From contig CAYUQI010000002.1 in NCBI GenBank assembly GCA_964446935.1, positions 27,690 to 91,689 on the forward strand: a stretch of 64,000 nt of DNA, given 5' to 3'. Shown one piece after another: positions 44,298-51,558 of the stretch (the stretch's first letter is position 1; each line of letters begins with the position of its first letter). Made by a program: the position numbers and the translations under genes. The notes under the pieces were generated by a model. It was not told the DNA's origin, ran no database searches, and saw nothing but the letters and a program-made list of their open reading frames with translations. The DNA is from UASB124 sp964446935 (GTDB taxonomy: Bacteria > Babelota > Babeliae > Babelales > RVW-14).

Positions 44298-44479
44298 GAC
44301 TTCTTCTGAAACCATGAAATTTATAGCAGATTTTTGCGTACTATGCATGTGTCGCACCGGCGAAAGCCGGTGTCCAGAAATACCAATTCAAGCTAGATAC
44401 CGGCCTCGGATCGGTGGCCGATACGACGTGCAAGATGATATTCGTGTAAAGTGAGAGATGACTGGGTTCAGAAGAGGTC
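44298..44479. mobile_element. 182-bp MITE with terminal inverted repeats and 5-bp target duplication
   Basis: Left end GACTTCTTCTGAAACC and right end GGGTTCAGAAGAGGTC are inverted repeats (14 of 16). The element is flanked on both sides by TATTA (44293-44297 and 44480-44484), a target-site duplication. It has no coding capacity. Inside are a perfect CACCGGC/GCCGGTG hairpin and another GC-rich dyad. It would need a transposase supplied in trans. Confidence 0.75.
44353..44370. repeat. GC-rich hairpin inside the MITE
   Basis: CACCGGC-GAAA-GCCGGTG followed by TCCAG. It resembles the CCGGCGAAAGCCGG palindromes widely dispersed in proteobacterial intergenic DNA. Confidence 0.6.
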
Positions 44480-44495
44480 TATTATAATAAATAGT

Positions 44496-45062
44496 TCAGA
44501 AATACGAATTCTGCAGTGATTGCCAATTATTCGATACGATTATTGATTTAAGATTTTCTTGTATTTCTTGAGCCAACTGATCGAAATTATCTATCCCTTC
44601 CTTGACCAGTTGCTGTATGTTTTCTTCTATCTCTTTTTTTTTATGGGAAAGCAATTCTATAAGATCTTGTATTTTCTGTTTTGGATCTATTGTTCTTGCA
44701 ACTGCATATAAAGCTTTGAATGCATCATTTTCAATAAAACACTTGTCGTGACCAGGATTTCTTTTTTCCATTTTAGATGAAATATCTTGTATTACCTTTT
44801 CAACGGCGGCGGATGCATCTTTGTCGGTTGGAATTGCATTATCGAGTGTTTTGGTTTTATCTTGCAATGTTTGTAATGCATTCAAAATTGCTTCTATTGC
44901 CCATAACTCATCGTGCTTTTTTCTTATTTGAGGGATGGGCCAGTCTTCTTGTTCTTGTATTTCTCTTTCAATATCAAATTTTTCTGCAGCACATCCAAAC
45001 TGTGTCAGAGTAAACAACGAGAGTAGTGATGTTATGGCGATGTGTACTAGATTCTTTTTCAT
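44496..45062 (-). CDS. Small secreted helical protein A of a tandem pair
   Basis: 188 residues with a signal peptide (LVHIAITSLLSLFTLTQFG, cleavage near CAA). The body is charged and helical (many Glu, Lys, Gln), probably coiled coil; no domain recognised. Its start region and upstream DNA are near-copies of those of the next gene (45220-45819), so the two arose by tandem duplication and their bodies then diverged or were replaced. AAAGG precedes the ATG. The MITE lies just downstream of its stop. Function unknown; export suggests envelope or host contact. Confidence 0.62.
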   Translation of the reverse strand: MKKNLVHIAITSLLSLFTLTQFGCAAEKFDIEREIQEQEDWPIPQIRKKHDELWAIEAILNALQTLQDKTKTLDNAIPTDKDASAAVEKVIQDISSKMEKRNPGHDKCFIENDAFKALYAVARTIDPKQKIQDLIELLSHKKKEIEENIQQLVKEGIDNFDQLAQEIQENLKSIIVSNNWQSLQNSYF

Positions 45063-45189
45063 ATGAAGCCTTTGTTTTTATTGCTATTTCTACATTGTCT
45101 TGCCGATGGTTCGTAATGATAATAAAGAGGCTCAACTAAAGCAATAAAAAAACCTGACGAGCACCCGAAGATATCTAGCCAGGTCTTTT
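45061..45189. repeat. Direct repeat copy 1 (about 130 bp): start region plus upstream DNA
   Basis: Matches 45819-45946 at roughly nine positions in ten. It includes the ribosome site and upstream region of the gene ending at 44496 and the terminator of the gene starting at 45819. Confidence 0.85.
45145..45184 (-). terminator. Intrinsic terminator of the second paired gene
   Basis: On the minus strand an ACCTGGCTAG/CTCGTCAGGT stem with loop is followed by seven T. It lies 35 bases beyond the stop at 45220. Confidence 0.75.
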
Positions 45190-45219
45190 ATTTACAGCAT
45201 TAACGGTATTGGAAAGAAG

Positions 45220-45819
45220 TTATGACATGCTCTCTTTCAGCAAGCTCCAGGCCGTAAAAACAGCTATTTCCTTTTTTTCTTTGCGTTCTTTTAAATTACT
45301 TTCAAGGAATGCCTTCTCTTCGGAAAGTTGTTTTATTTTATTACATACGTTTCGGGTTTGGATTTTTTGTTCTAATTCCAAAAGAGTTTTTTCTATTTCA
45401 GCTAAACGAGTTCGTTCAGTGGTTGATTCTTGCTCAAATCTTTTATTGGCAGCGGCCAACATGCGGGGAAGGGCTTCGGCTATGGCCTCTTTTTTACTCA
45501 TTTCATCAAACTGATCTTTTAGAAAATTTATTATTCTTTCTGTTATTATTTGCTTTCTTTCTTGCAAATGTTGAGATTTTTTTGAGTTCGATTCTTTATA
45601 TCTTTTGCTTAAGGCTTCTACTTTTAATGCTAATTCTTCATCAATAGTATCAGGGGTGAGATCTATTCCAAAAAAATTGAATCCGTCTTTTTGTTTACTT
45701 GTTTTATTGCCTGATTGCTTCTCTGTAGTTTTTTGCTTGTCCATGGCAAAACCTGATTGTTGTACAACAATTAAAGAAAGTAGCGTTGTTGCGATGATGC
45801 GACCTAGAATCTTTTTCAT
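45220..45819 (-). CDS. Small secreted helical protein B of a tandem pair
   Basis: 199 residues. Signal peptide KKILGRIIATTLLSLIVVQQ with cleavage near FAM. The mature part is Lys/Glu/Gln-rich and predicted to be coiled coil over most of its length. The first residues (MKK-LxxIxxTxLLSL) match gene A and the upstream 130 bp are duplicated, but the mature parts are not obviously alike. No domain recognised. AAAGG-type site upstream, and its own terminator at 45145-45184. Confidence 0.62.
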   Translation of the reverse strand: MKKILGRIIATTLLSLIVVQQSGFAMDKQKTTEKQSGNKTSKQKDGFNFFGIDLTPDTIDEELALKVEALSKRYKESNSKKSQHLQERKQIITERIINFLKDQFDEMSKKEAIAEALPRMLAAANKRFEQESTTERTRLAEIEKTLLELEQKIQTRNVCNKIKQLSEEKAFLESNLKERKEKKEIAVFTAWSLLKESMS

Positions 45820-45946
45820 AAGAAGCCTTTATTTTTTATTGCTATTTCTACATTACCTTGCCGATGGTTCGTAATGATAATAAAAAGGCCCAACTAAAGC
45901 AATAAAAAAACCTGACTAGCACCCGAAGGTATCTAGCCAGGTCTTA
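45819..45946. repeat. Direct repeat copy 2
   Basis: Near-copy of 45061-45189. It carries the upstream region of gene B and the terminator of the P-loop gene that starts at 46605. Confidence 0.85.
45903..45942 (-). terminator. Intrinsic terminator of the P-loop NTPase gene
   Basis: Same stem as at 45145-45184 (ACCTGGCTAG paired with CTAGTCAGGT), followed by T7 on the minus strand. Confidence 0.75.
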
Positions 45947-45963
45947 AAGTAGATGGAGGCTTT

Positions 45964-46605
45964 CTATCCNNNNNNNNNNNNNNNNNNNNNNNNNNNNNNN
46001 NNNNNNNNNNNNNNNNNNNNNNNNNNNNNNNNNNNNNNNNNNNNNNNNNNNNNNNNNNNNNNNNNNNNNGTATATCCAAAGGACTGATAGGCCTTTTTGA
46101 TAAGTTCGTGAATCTTTTGAGCTATTTCTAAAGGTTCTTTCCGTACACTATTGATTTCATAAGAGTTTGGTAAAAAATCTAAAACAAAGATCAAATAATA
46201 ATTGCTTTTGCGCGATGCATCAAATAAGGCTTGTGGGACTACTAATCCGTCAAGATTATAATAGGCTATTCCATCCATCATACCTCTATCGAGAAATGTA
46301 AGAGATGCTTCTTGGTGTTCTTGTTCCATCTCAATTTGTTTAGCTAGTAATTTTTGTTGAAATACATCTCTGTTGCTTGTTGGGTGAGCATTCCCTTTTG
46401 CGAGTTCTTCCTGGATTAAGGACGTTGCAGCTTCATGTATGACTGGATAGCCTCGTTTTTCTAAGTCCTCTATGAGGCTTGTTTTGCCTACCCCGGGGCC
46501 CCCGGTGATTACTATTTTGTGAGCAGTAACATTGATGGTAAAAGACAAGAATAACCCTATGCAGATAAAAAGACAGCGACATAGGTGGTGAGAGAATAGT
46601 TTCAT
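45964..46605 (-). CDS. P-loop NTPase (AAA_28/NadR-like) with a signal peptide, 3' end in an assembly gap
   Basis: Starts at the ATG at 46605 with AAAGGG upstream. A signal-like N-terminus (CLFICIGLFLSFTINVTA) leads directly into a nucleotide kinase fold: IVITGGPGVGKTSLIEDL (Walker A 35-42), VIHEAATSLIQEELAKG, and a Walker B-like SLTFLDRGMMDGIAYY. This is the AAA_28 layout, often found as cytosolic kinases. Export of such a protein is unusual and could target it to the host. A 100-N gap follows YQSFGY; of the frames beyond, none can be chosen with confidence, so the stated end is nominal. Confidence 0.65.
   Translation of the reverse strand: MKLFSHHLCRCLFICIGLFLSFTINVTAHKIVITGGPGVGKTSLIEDLEKRGYPVIHEAATSLIQEELAKGNAHPTSNRDVFQQKLLAKQIEMEQEHQEASLTFLDRGMMDGIAYYNLDGLVVPQALFDASRKSNYYLIFVLDFLPNSYEINSVRKEPLEIAQKIHELIKKAYQSFGYXXXXXXXXXXXXXXXXXXXXXXXXXXXXXXXXXXG
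45970..46069. other. Assembly gap (100 N)
   Basis: Placeholder gap inside the 3' part of the P-loop NTPase gene. The flanks do not overlap visibly. Confidence 0.98.
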
Positions 46606-46803
46606 CAAAAGACCCTTTGCGAAATGAGTTCTTCTTAAAAAATTGAAGCATTATAGGATACTGATGTTAGCAAGTCAAAGAATAAACACATAAACACCAG
46701 CGGTGGTATATTTTTTTGACTTTGCCCCCTTTTTCCTTTATTCTTCAATTAAATTCTTGCCAAGGTGCCTTTTATTGTAAGGCTTGGTACACTAGCCCGA
46801 AAG

Positions 46804-46880
46804 GGGCGAATAGCTCAGTTGGTTAGAGCACCTGCTTTACAAGCAGGGGGTCACAGGTTCGAATCCTGTTTCGCCCACCA
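46804..46880 (+). tRNA. tRNA-Val (UAC)
   Basis: Acceptor stem GGGCGAA/TTCGCCC with encoded ACCA, D-arm AGCTCAGTTGGTTAGAGC, anticodon loop TTTACAA giving anticodon TAC, and TΨC GGTTCGAATCC. All arms pair. Directly followed by a palindromic element. Confidence 0.97.
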
Positions 46881-46908
46881 ACCTTCGCTCTAACGAGCTA
46901 CGGTTGGC
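46879..46908. repeat. Palindromic element behind tRNA-Val
   Basis: CCAACC-ttc-GCTC, a loop of 4, GAGC-tac-GGTTGG. It shares arms and internal mismatch position with the element at the tmRNA end (1627-1656). Confidence 0.55.
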
Positions 46909-46970
46909 AAGGCTAGTAAGGGATTTTGACATAATTAAAATTGCTATCTAAGCAATGCAGAAGGTTGTCC

Positions 46971-46999
46971 GCCGAAGCTTTAGCGAAGGCTGGACCTTC
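46971..46999. repeat. Palindromic element between the tRNAs
   Basis: GTCC-GCC-gaa-GC, loop TTTA, GC-gaa-GGC-t-GGAC. Same GAA/GAA internal-loop design as the elements at 1627 and 46879. Confidence 0.5.
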
Positions 47000-47049
47000 G
47001 CTGTATGTCTGTTGTCAGTCTTGAAACTTCTAAAATCTTGAAATTTTGT

Positions 47050-47125
47050 TCCCCGATAGCTCAGTTGGTAGAGCACACGACTGTTAATCGTTAGGTCGCA
47101 GGTTCGAGTCCTGCTCGGGGAGCCA
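47050..47125 (+). tRNA. tRNA-Asn (GUU)
   Basis: Acceptor TCCCCGA/TCGGGGA, discriminator G, encoded CCA, D-arm AGCTCAGTTGGTAGAGC, anticodon loop CTGTTAA giving GTT, and TΨC GGTTCGAGTCC. The last 18 bases recur with one change at 49842-49859. Confidence 0.97.
47108..47125 (+). other. Putative attachment site (left) at the tRNA-Asn 3' end
   Basis: 18 bases GTCCTGCTCGGGGAGCCA, matched by GTCCTGCTCGTGGAGCCA at 49842-49859. The pair bounds the arsenic cassette as att sites bound tRNA-targeting islands. Confidence 0.6.
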
Positions 47126-47213
47126 CCTTATCCAAACACAATTCAACAGATACTTTTCAAGTACTCGGTCAATCAGCCTAGGAAAAAATAAGCCCATCAT
47201 TATCGAAAAATAA

Positions 47214-47242
47214 TTGACTCTCGTATTTCTCAGGAGTAGTAT
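47214..47242 (+). promoter_or_regulatory. Promoter of the arsenic operon
   Basis: TTGACT, 17-base spacer, TAGTAT, ending 29 bases before the arsR ATG. Confidence 0.65.
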
Positions 47243-47253
47243 CAACAAAAACT

Positions 47254-47273
47254 ATATCAATGGAGATTGATAT
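47254..47273 (+). promoter_or_regulatory. ArsR operator overlapping the Shine-Dalgarno and start of arsR
   Basis: Perfect dyad ATATCAAT/ATTGATAT with spacer GGAG. It contains ATCAA-N6-TTGAT, the form known for ArsR/SmtB operators, downstream of the -10 box. Binding would block elongation or initiation of the operon until arsenite is present. Confidence 0.7.
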
Positions 47274-47595
47274 GAAGTTAGATTGTTGCACTAAAAAACA
47301 GTTGGTTGATGAATTTAAGCTTACTGTTGAGTTTCTAAAAATAATGGCCGAAGAAAATAGGCTTAAAATTTTATGTATTCTTTTAAATCATGGCGAAAAG
47401 TGTGTTTGTGAGATATGGCAATATCTTGCGCTTCCACAGAATTTAACATCCCATCATCTCAAAGTTTTAAAAGATTTTGGATTGCTAACATCACGTAAAG
47501 AAGGACTAAACGTTCTTTATTCAATAGATCATTGTTCTATAGCAAAATACCAAAAATTATTACATTGTGTGTTAACAAAAAAGGAGCTGCTATGA
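47272..47595 (+). CDS. arsR: ArsR-family arsenite-responsive repressor
   Basis: 107 residues from the ATG at 47272, with GGAG 6 bases upstream. Winged helix protein: FLKIMAEENRLKILCILL, then the metal-sensing CVCEIW (Cys44, Cys46, as in the ELCVCDL motif), then the recognition helix LPQNLTSHHLKVLKDFGLL. An extra Cys-Cys pair lies near the N-terminus (Cys5-Cys6). Arsenite binding to the Cys should release it from the operator at its own start. First gene of arsR-thioredoxin-like-permease-arsM. Confidence 0.92.
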   Translation: MKLDCCTKKQLVDEFKLTVEFLKIMAEENRLKILCILLNHGEKCVCEIWQYLALPQNLTSHHLKVLKDFGLLTSRKEGLNVLYSIDHCSIAKYQKLLHCVLTKKELL

Positions 47596-47831
47596 TTATT
47601 AAAATTCTAGGAACAGGATGTTCAGGGTGTATCAAACTTGAACATAAAACCAAAGATGCTTTGAAAAAACTTGGGCTCGACGCCGAGGTTATCAAAGTAT
47701 CCGACATGAAAGATATCCTCTCGTATGGTGTGATGGGCCTGCCTGCACTTGTTATTAATGAAACCGTCGTGATGTATGGGCAAAATCCATCGGTTGAAGA
47801 AATCATACAACTTATAAACGACAACAAATAA
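47592..47831 (+). CDS. Small thioredoxin-like redox protein (CxxC)
   Basis: 79 residues of the MTH895/TM0996-like 'redox-active disulfide protein 2' family. Thioredoxin fold with KILGTGCSGCIKLE (Cys10, Cys13) and the cis-Pro loop VMGLPALVINE. The ATG overlaps the arsR TGA by 4 bases. These proteins are often encoded beside the permease that follows and probably handle thiol chemistry for arsenic or another soft-metal compound. Cytosolic; no signal. Confidence 0.88.
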   Translation: MIIKILGTGCSGCIKLEHKTKDALKKLGLDAEVIKVSDMKDILSYGVMGLPALVINETVVMYGQNPSVEEIIQLINDNK

Positions 47832-47846
47832 AAGGGAGACTCTTTT

Positions 47847-48812
47847 ATGAGTATTTTTTATCCAATTCAATACGTTGCTGATTGGATTACGTACAGTGTA
47901 TTTTCTATGCAACAAAATACCCTATTTGCTGACGCTGTAAATTTTTTCATTTTTGACACAATAAAAATATTTTTGCTTCTCATAGTAATTATTTTTACTG
48001 TCTCAATGATTCGTTCATTTATGCCCGCAGAAAAAATTCGAGCAGTGCTTTCGCATAAATACCAAATAACCGGCAACTTCCTGGCGGCAGCCTTTGGTAT
48101 CATTACCCCCTTTTGTACCTGTAGCGCTATTCCACTTTTTTTAGGGTTCATCGAAGCTGGTGTTCCACTGGGTGTAACATTTTCTTTTCTTATTGCTTCT
48201 CCAATGATTAATGAAGTTGCGGTTGCTTTATTGTTTGGTTTGTTTGGGTGGAAAATTACGCTTATGTATATTACTAGTGGATATATAATTGCTGTAACAT
48301 CAGGTGCTATCCTAGGTAAACTTAATCTTGAAGGACTTATTAATCAAATTGTCACGCGTCAAAAAAATGTGTCTCTGAATATTACAAGGCCAACCTGGCA
48401 ACAGCGATTACGTTCATCAAAAAACTATACGTTTAGTGTTCTTGTCAAGGTATGGCCTTACGTAATTGTTGGTATTGGCATTGGCGCATGGATACACGGT
48501 TATATACCAACAGATTTTATTGCACGCTATGCCAGTGGTAGTTCATGGTATGCCGTTCCACTAGCCACACTCATTGGTATTCCTCTTTATTCAAATGCAG
48601 CAGGAGTTATACCGCTCGTTTCTGTTTTGACTGAAAAAGGTGTTTCTGTTGGAACAACACTTGCCTTTATGATGGCCGTTACCGGCCTCTCGTTGCCAGA
48701 ATTTTTGATCCTTAAAAATGTTATGAAAACAAAATTGATTATTATTTTTGCAACGATCGTTGGTGTGGGAATTCTGTTCACCGGTTATTTGTTTAATTTT
48801 TTACTTTCATAA
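47847..48812 (+). CDS. arsP: Arsenic-type permease (ArsP / DUF318 family)
   Basis: 321 residues, eight or so membrane segments. The family hallmark TPFCTCSAIPLFLGF with a Cys-x-Cys is present, followed by PLGVTFSFLIASPMINEVA and, in the second half, PLYSNAAGVIPLVSVL. ArsP members export trivalent organoarsenicals such as methylarsenite, which fits an arsM gene immediately downstream. A GGGAG site lies ahead of the ATG. The exact substrate is inferred from context. Confidence 0.85.
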   Translation: MSIFYPIQYVADWITYSVFSMQQNTLFADAVNFFIFDTIKIFLLLIVIIFTVSMIRSFMPAEKIRAVLSHKYQITGNFLAAAFGIITPFCTCSAIPLFLGFIEAGVPLGVTFSFLIASPMINEVAVALLFGLFGWKITLMYITSGYIIAVTSGAILGKLNLEGLINQIVTRQKNVSLNITRPTWQQRLRSSKNYTFSVLVKVWPYVIVGIGIGAWIHGYIPTDFIARYASGSSWYAVPLATLIGIPLYSNAAGVIPLVSVLTEKGVSVGTTLAFMMAVTGLSLPEFLILKNVMKTKLIIIFATIVGVGILFTGYLFNFLLS

Positions 48813-48820
48813 GGAACTTT

Positions 48821-49756
48821 ATGGAAAATTCACTGTTTTGGATCTGTACCGCATCACTGTCAATAGTAGCATTAATAATTGTTATTTTTTATCTCCCTGC
48901 TTGTTCAAGCACCACAAATAAATGTGCCCCTGGTGATAAATCATGTTGCAGTTGTTGTAAAGGAACTTGCTGCCCAACAGAAAATACAATAGCCAGCGAT
49001 GGGAACACCGACAAAAAAACAAAAGATATCATAAAGGAAGCCTATGGCAACGTAGCAAAGAAGGGGGGTTCTGTTTGCCCAATGGGTGGTTGTTGTGGGG
49101 GAGGCGGAAAGCTTTCAGAAGAAATTGGATACACTAAAGAAGAAATAGAAGCGTTGGCAGATGCTAATTTAGGGCTTGGTTGTGGGAATTCGGTCAATCT
49201 TGGTGAAATCAAGAAAGGTGCAACCGTGTTAGATCTTGGCTCTGGCGCAGGGCTTGACTGTTTCTTAGCAGCTCGTAAAGTTGGGGAGCAAGGTAAGGTT
49301 ATTGGTGTTGATATGACCCAAGCAATGATAGATAAGGCCCGTCAAAATGCAAAAAAATATAAGTTCACTAATGTTGAATTTCGCCTAGGGGATATCGAAA
49401 ACCTACCGGTAGACAATGCCTCCATTGACGTTATTATGAGTAACTGTGTAATTAATCTTGCTCCACATAAAGAGAAAGTTTTTCAGGAAGCATTTCGGGT
49501 GCTTAAACCTGGTGGAAAGATGGCCATCTCTGATGTTGTTCTTACCGGAAATTTAACGGAAGAACAAAAAAATGATAAAGAACTTTTGAGTGCGTGTGTA
49601 AGTGGAGCAATTTTAAAAGATGAGTATTTATCGTTATTAAAAAAAGTAGGCTTTGTGGTAACCATTATCGATGAAGATAAAGAAATTTCTAAAAAATGGT
49701 TTGGTGAAAAAAAGCTACCAATCTCAAGCCTAAAATTTATTGCGCATAAAAAATAG
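48821..49756 (+). CDS. arsM: Membrane-anchored, Cys-rich arsenite methyltransferase
   Basis: 311 residues. ArsM methylates arsenite using SAM. Catalytic domain (about 95-300) has SAM motif VLDLGSGAGLD (136-146) and the three conserved Cys: Cys121 in GLGCGN, Cys209 in SNCVINL, Cys259 in SACVSGA. Unusually it is preceded by a membrane segment (about 7-27) and a Cys-rich stretch (Cys28, 35, 42, 43, 45, 46, 50, 51) not found in ordinary ArsM, perhaps an arsenic-binding or anchoring domain. LPAC could be read as a poor lipobox, but there is no basic N-region. Ends the ars cassette. Confidence 0.9.
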   Translation: MENSLFWICTASLSIVALIIVIFYLPACSSTTNKCAPGDKSCCSCCKGTCCPTENTIASDGNTDKKTKDIIKEAYGNVAKKGGSVCPMGGCCGGGGKLSEEIGYTKEEIEALADANLGLGCGNSVNLGEIKKGATVLDLGSGAGLDCFLAARKVGEQGKVIGVDMTQAMIDKARQNAKKYKFTNVEFRLGDIENLPVDNASIDVIMSNCVINLAPHKEKVFQEAFRVLKPGGKMAISDVVLTGNLTEEQKNDKELLSACVSGAILKDEYLSLLKKVGFVVTIIDEDKEISKKWFGEKKLPISSLKFIAHKK

Positions 49757-49841
49757 CTTTCTTTGGCAAATCATAGGGTTGTAAGAACGTTAGTAACCAA
49801 AAACTTTCTTGCATCCCCCTCCAATTGAAAGTTCTAAGATC

Positions 49842-49859
49842 GTCCTGCTCGTGGAGCCA
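49842..49859 (+). other. Putative attachment site (right): near-copy of the tRNA-Asn 3' end
   Basis: 17 of 18 bases match the 3' end of tRNA-Asn (47108-47125). The 2.7 kb between the two holds exactly arsR to arsM. No tRNA body precedes this copy. Confidence 0.6.
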
Positions 49860-49866
49860 TGAAATT

Positions 49867-49892
49867 AAAGCCTCGCATTTTTGCGAGGCTTT
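49867..49892. terminator. Bidirectional intrinsic terminator
   Basis: Arms AAAGCCTCGCA and TGCGAGGCTTT around TTTT. It lies between the ars cassette and the convergent MFS gene. Confidence 0.88.
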
Positions 49893-49922
49893 ATTGTTAT
49901 TTAGATTAAATTCTAACACGGA

Positions 49923-51152
49923 TTAATTAGTTTTACGCAACGAGCAATATAAAATATATGCTGCAAATAGTAATGCGCCTGTACCCACAATCAATGGCAT
50001 TTTTACTGTCAGACCAAGCAGTATTCCGGCAGAGAGAGGACTTATTATACCCGACAGTGATTGTACAGATTCTAAAATGCCCATCATTTCACCCTGGCTC
50101 TGACTAGAACTTTTATTTGAAATAATGGTGGCTGTTACTGGAAACGTCAATGCTATAAAAAACTGTTGTAGAGGAATATACATCAAGTACATACACGGAG
50201 ATGAAAATAAAAGAGGTAATCCAGTAGATAATGCACACCCAAAAAGGGCATACAAAAAAACAGTTTCCGCCTTAAATTTTGATACCAGTGGACGTATCAA
50301 TAATCCAGAACTGAGAGCATAGCTCAATGCACCCAGTGCATACATGTTGTAAACACCAGCGGCATCAAATTTGTAGTTTGTAATCCAATAAACGGGAATA
50401 AAGTCCCAGTAAAAAGACCAACCAAATGTATACATAAAAATAGCTAAAAAAAACAATGCAAAGCCAGGTATCTGCCATGCTCGGGTAATATTTCGAAGAC
50501 CAAAAGAAATTATGCCTCGTTCCTGCGTTGAAACACGATGTGTTTCTCTAAATAAAAAAATAATTAAAAGCAGATTTATCATGGTCAATGCACCAGCACA
50601 TGCAAACGGAACTGCATATCCTGATAATATACCCAAATGTATTGTAGAAAGTTTTCCGCCCAAAAGTGGGCCAACAGTAAAACCTAGTCCTCCGGCCATA
50701 TGAAGAAGCCCAAAGTTTTTTGCCTTTTCTTCCGGAGAACTGATATCAGTAATGACTGCGCTACCAATCGCCTGGTTTCCTGTAGCGATCCCTATGATAA
50801 TTCGTGAAAGCGCCAGTAAAATAATACTTTCATGCCAAACACCCATAAGCGCAGTTGTATAACCGAAAACGCTTAATGCCGTGCTTAATATCATCAACCT
50901 TCTTCTGCCTAACCGGTCAGAATAGGCTCCCAAAATTGGCGCACTAAAAAATTGGCCTATGGGTACCAATGCTAAAAGAATACCCAACCACAACCCACGA
51001 ACGGCTTGAGATGCTTCTGGCGGCAAAATGTGGCTGCTGGTGGAATATATCATCGATGAAAATATTGGGTAAGCAAGCCCAATGCTCATAATGTCGAGAA
51101 AAAACATTAGAAGAATAGTATAAAGTGCTGTGTTTTTATGAAATATGTTCAT
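49923..51152 (-). CDS. MFS exporter (TetA/drug:H+ antiporter type)
   Basis: 409 residues from the ATG at 51152, with AAGGA upstream. Twelve predicted membrane segments. Motif A is clear between TM2 and TM3 (YSDRLGRRRLMIL), and the second half begins after a loop near residue 190. The PIFSSMIY and GIATGNQAIGSAV segments fit the TetA-like DHA1 group. Substrate unknown; position next to the arsenic cassette may be coincidental, since it lies outside the repeat-bounded interval and is convergent. Confidence 0.88.
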   Translation of the reverse strand: MNIFHKNTALYTILLMFFLDIMSIGLAYPIFSSMIYSTSSHILPPEASQAVRGLWLGILLALVPIGQFFSAPILGAYSDRLGRRRLMILSTALSVFGYTTALMGVWHESIILLALSRIIIGIATGNQAIGSAVITDISSPEEKAKNFGLLHMAGGLGFTVGPLLGGKLSTIHLGILSGYAVPFACAGALTMINLLLIIFLFRETHRVSTQERGIISFGLRNITRAWQIPGFALFFLAIFMYTFGWSFYWDFIPVYWITNYKFDAAGVYNMYALGALSYALSSGLLIRPLVSKFKAETVFLYALFGCALSTGLPLLFSSPCMYLMYIPLQQFFIALTFPVTATIISNKSSSQSQGEMMGILESVQSLSGIISPLSAGILLGLTVKMPLIVGTGALLFAAYILYCSLRKTN

Positions 51153-51558
51153 AAAATCCTTAAGTACGTACAGAACACATTCGTGCCCTATACAATAATA
51201 TGTAGGCAAACAATATTAGAAACGAAAAGCACAATCTCAATAGATGGTAATCTACTTGATTGTTTATTTAGATAGGATAATAAGACACTTCATAATGTAC
51301 CCTTTGTAATTAAACCGGGGCTAAAAATACAACTATCTTTTGAATTATAAGGTAAACGTATTTTAAAGCAATTTGGGCTGCAGTTTTTTATAAACTATGA
51401 TAAATGTCTGCACTACCAGATAGTTTATCATAGAATTAAGCAATGTTCTTAATTCAAATAACGTACAAATCTTAAGCGTACAAGTTCTAAATTTTTTGTT
51501 AAAATGCAAGCCTTCAAGGCCTATTGTTTTAATGAAATTAATGAATGTTCATCTGATT
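51153..51558. other. 406-bp intergenic region with two adjacent hairpins
   Basis: No gene seen. Two perfect dyads lie side by side: CTATGATAAA/TTTATCATAG (51395-51433, 19-nt loop) and GAATTAAG/CTTAATTC (51433-51455, 7-nt loop). They may be regulatory or the 5' leader of the gene at 51559. Promoters for the divergent genes should be here. Confidence 0.5.

Noticed and set aside
48821..48910. ArsM N-terminus as a lipoprotein signal (LPAC)
   Set aside because: No positively charged N-region and Pro before Ala is poor for signal peptidase II; a membrane anchor is more likely.
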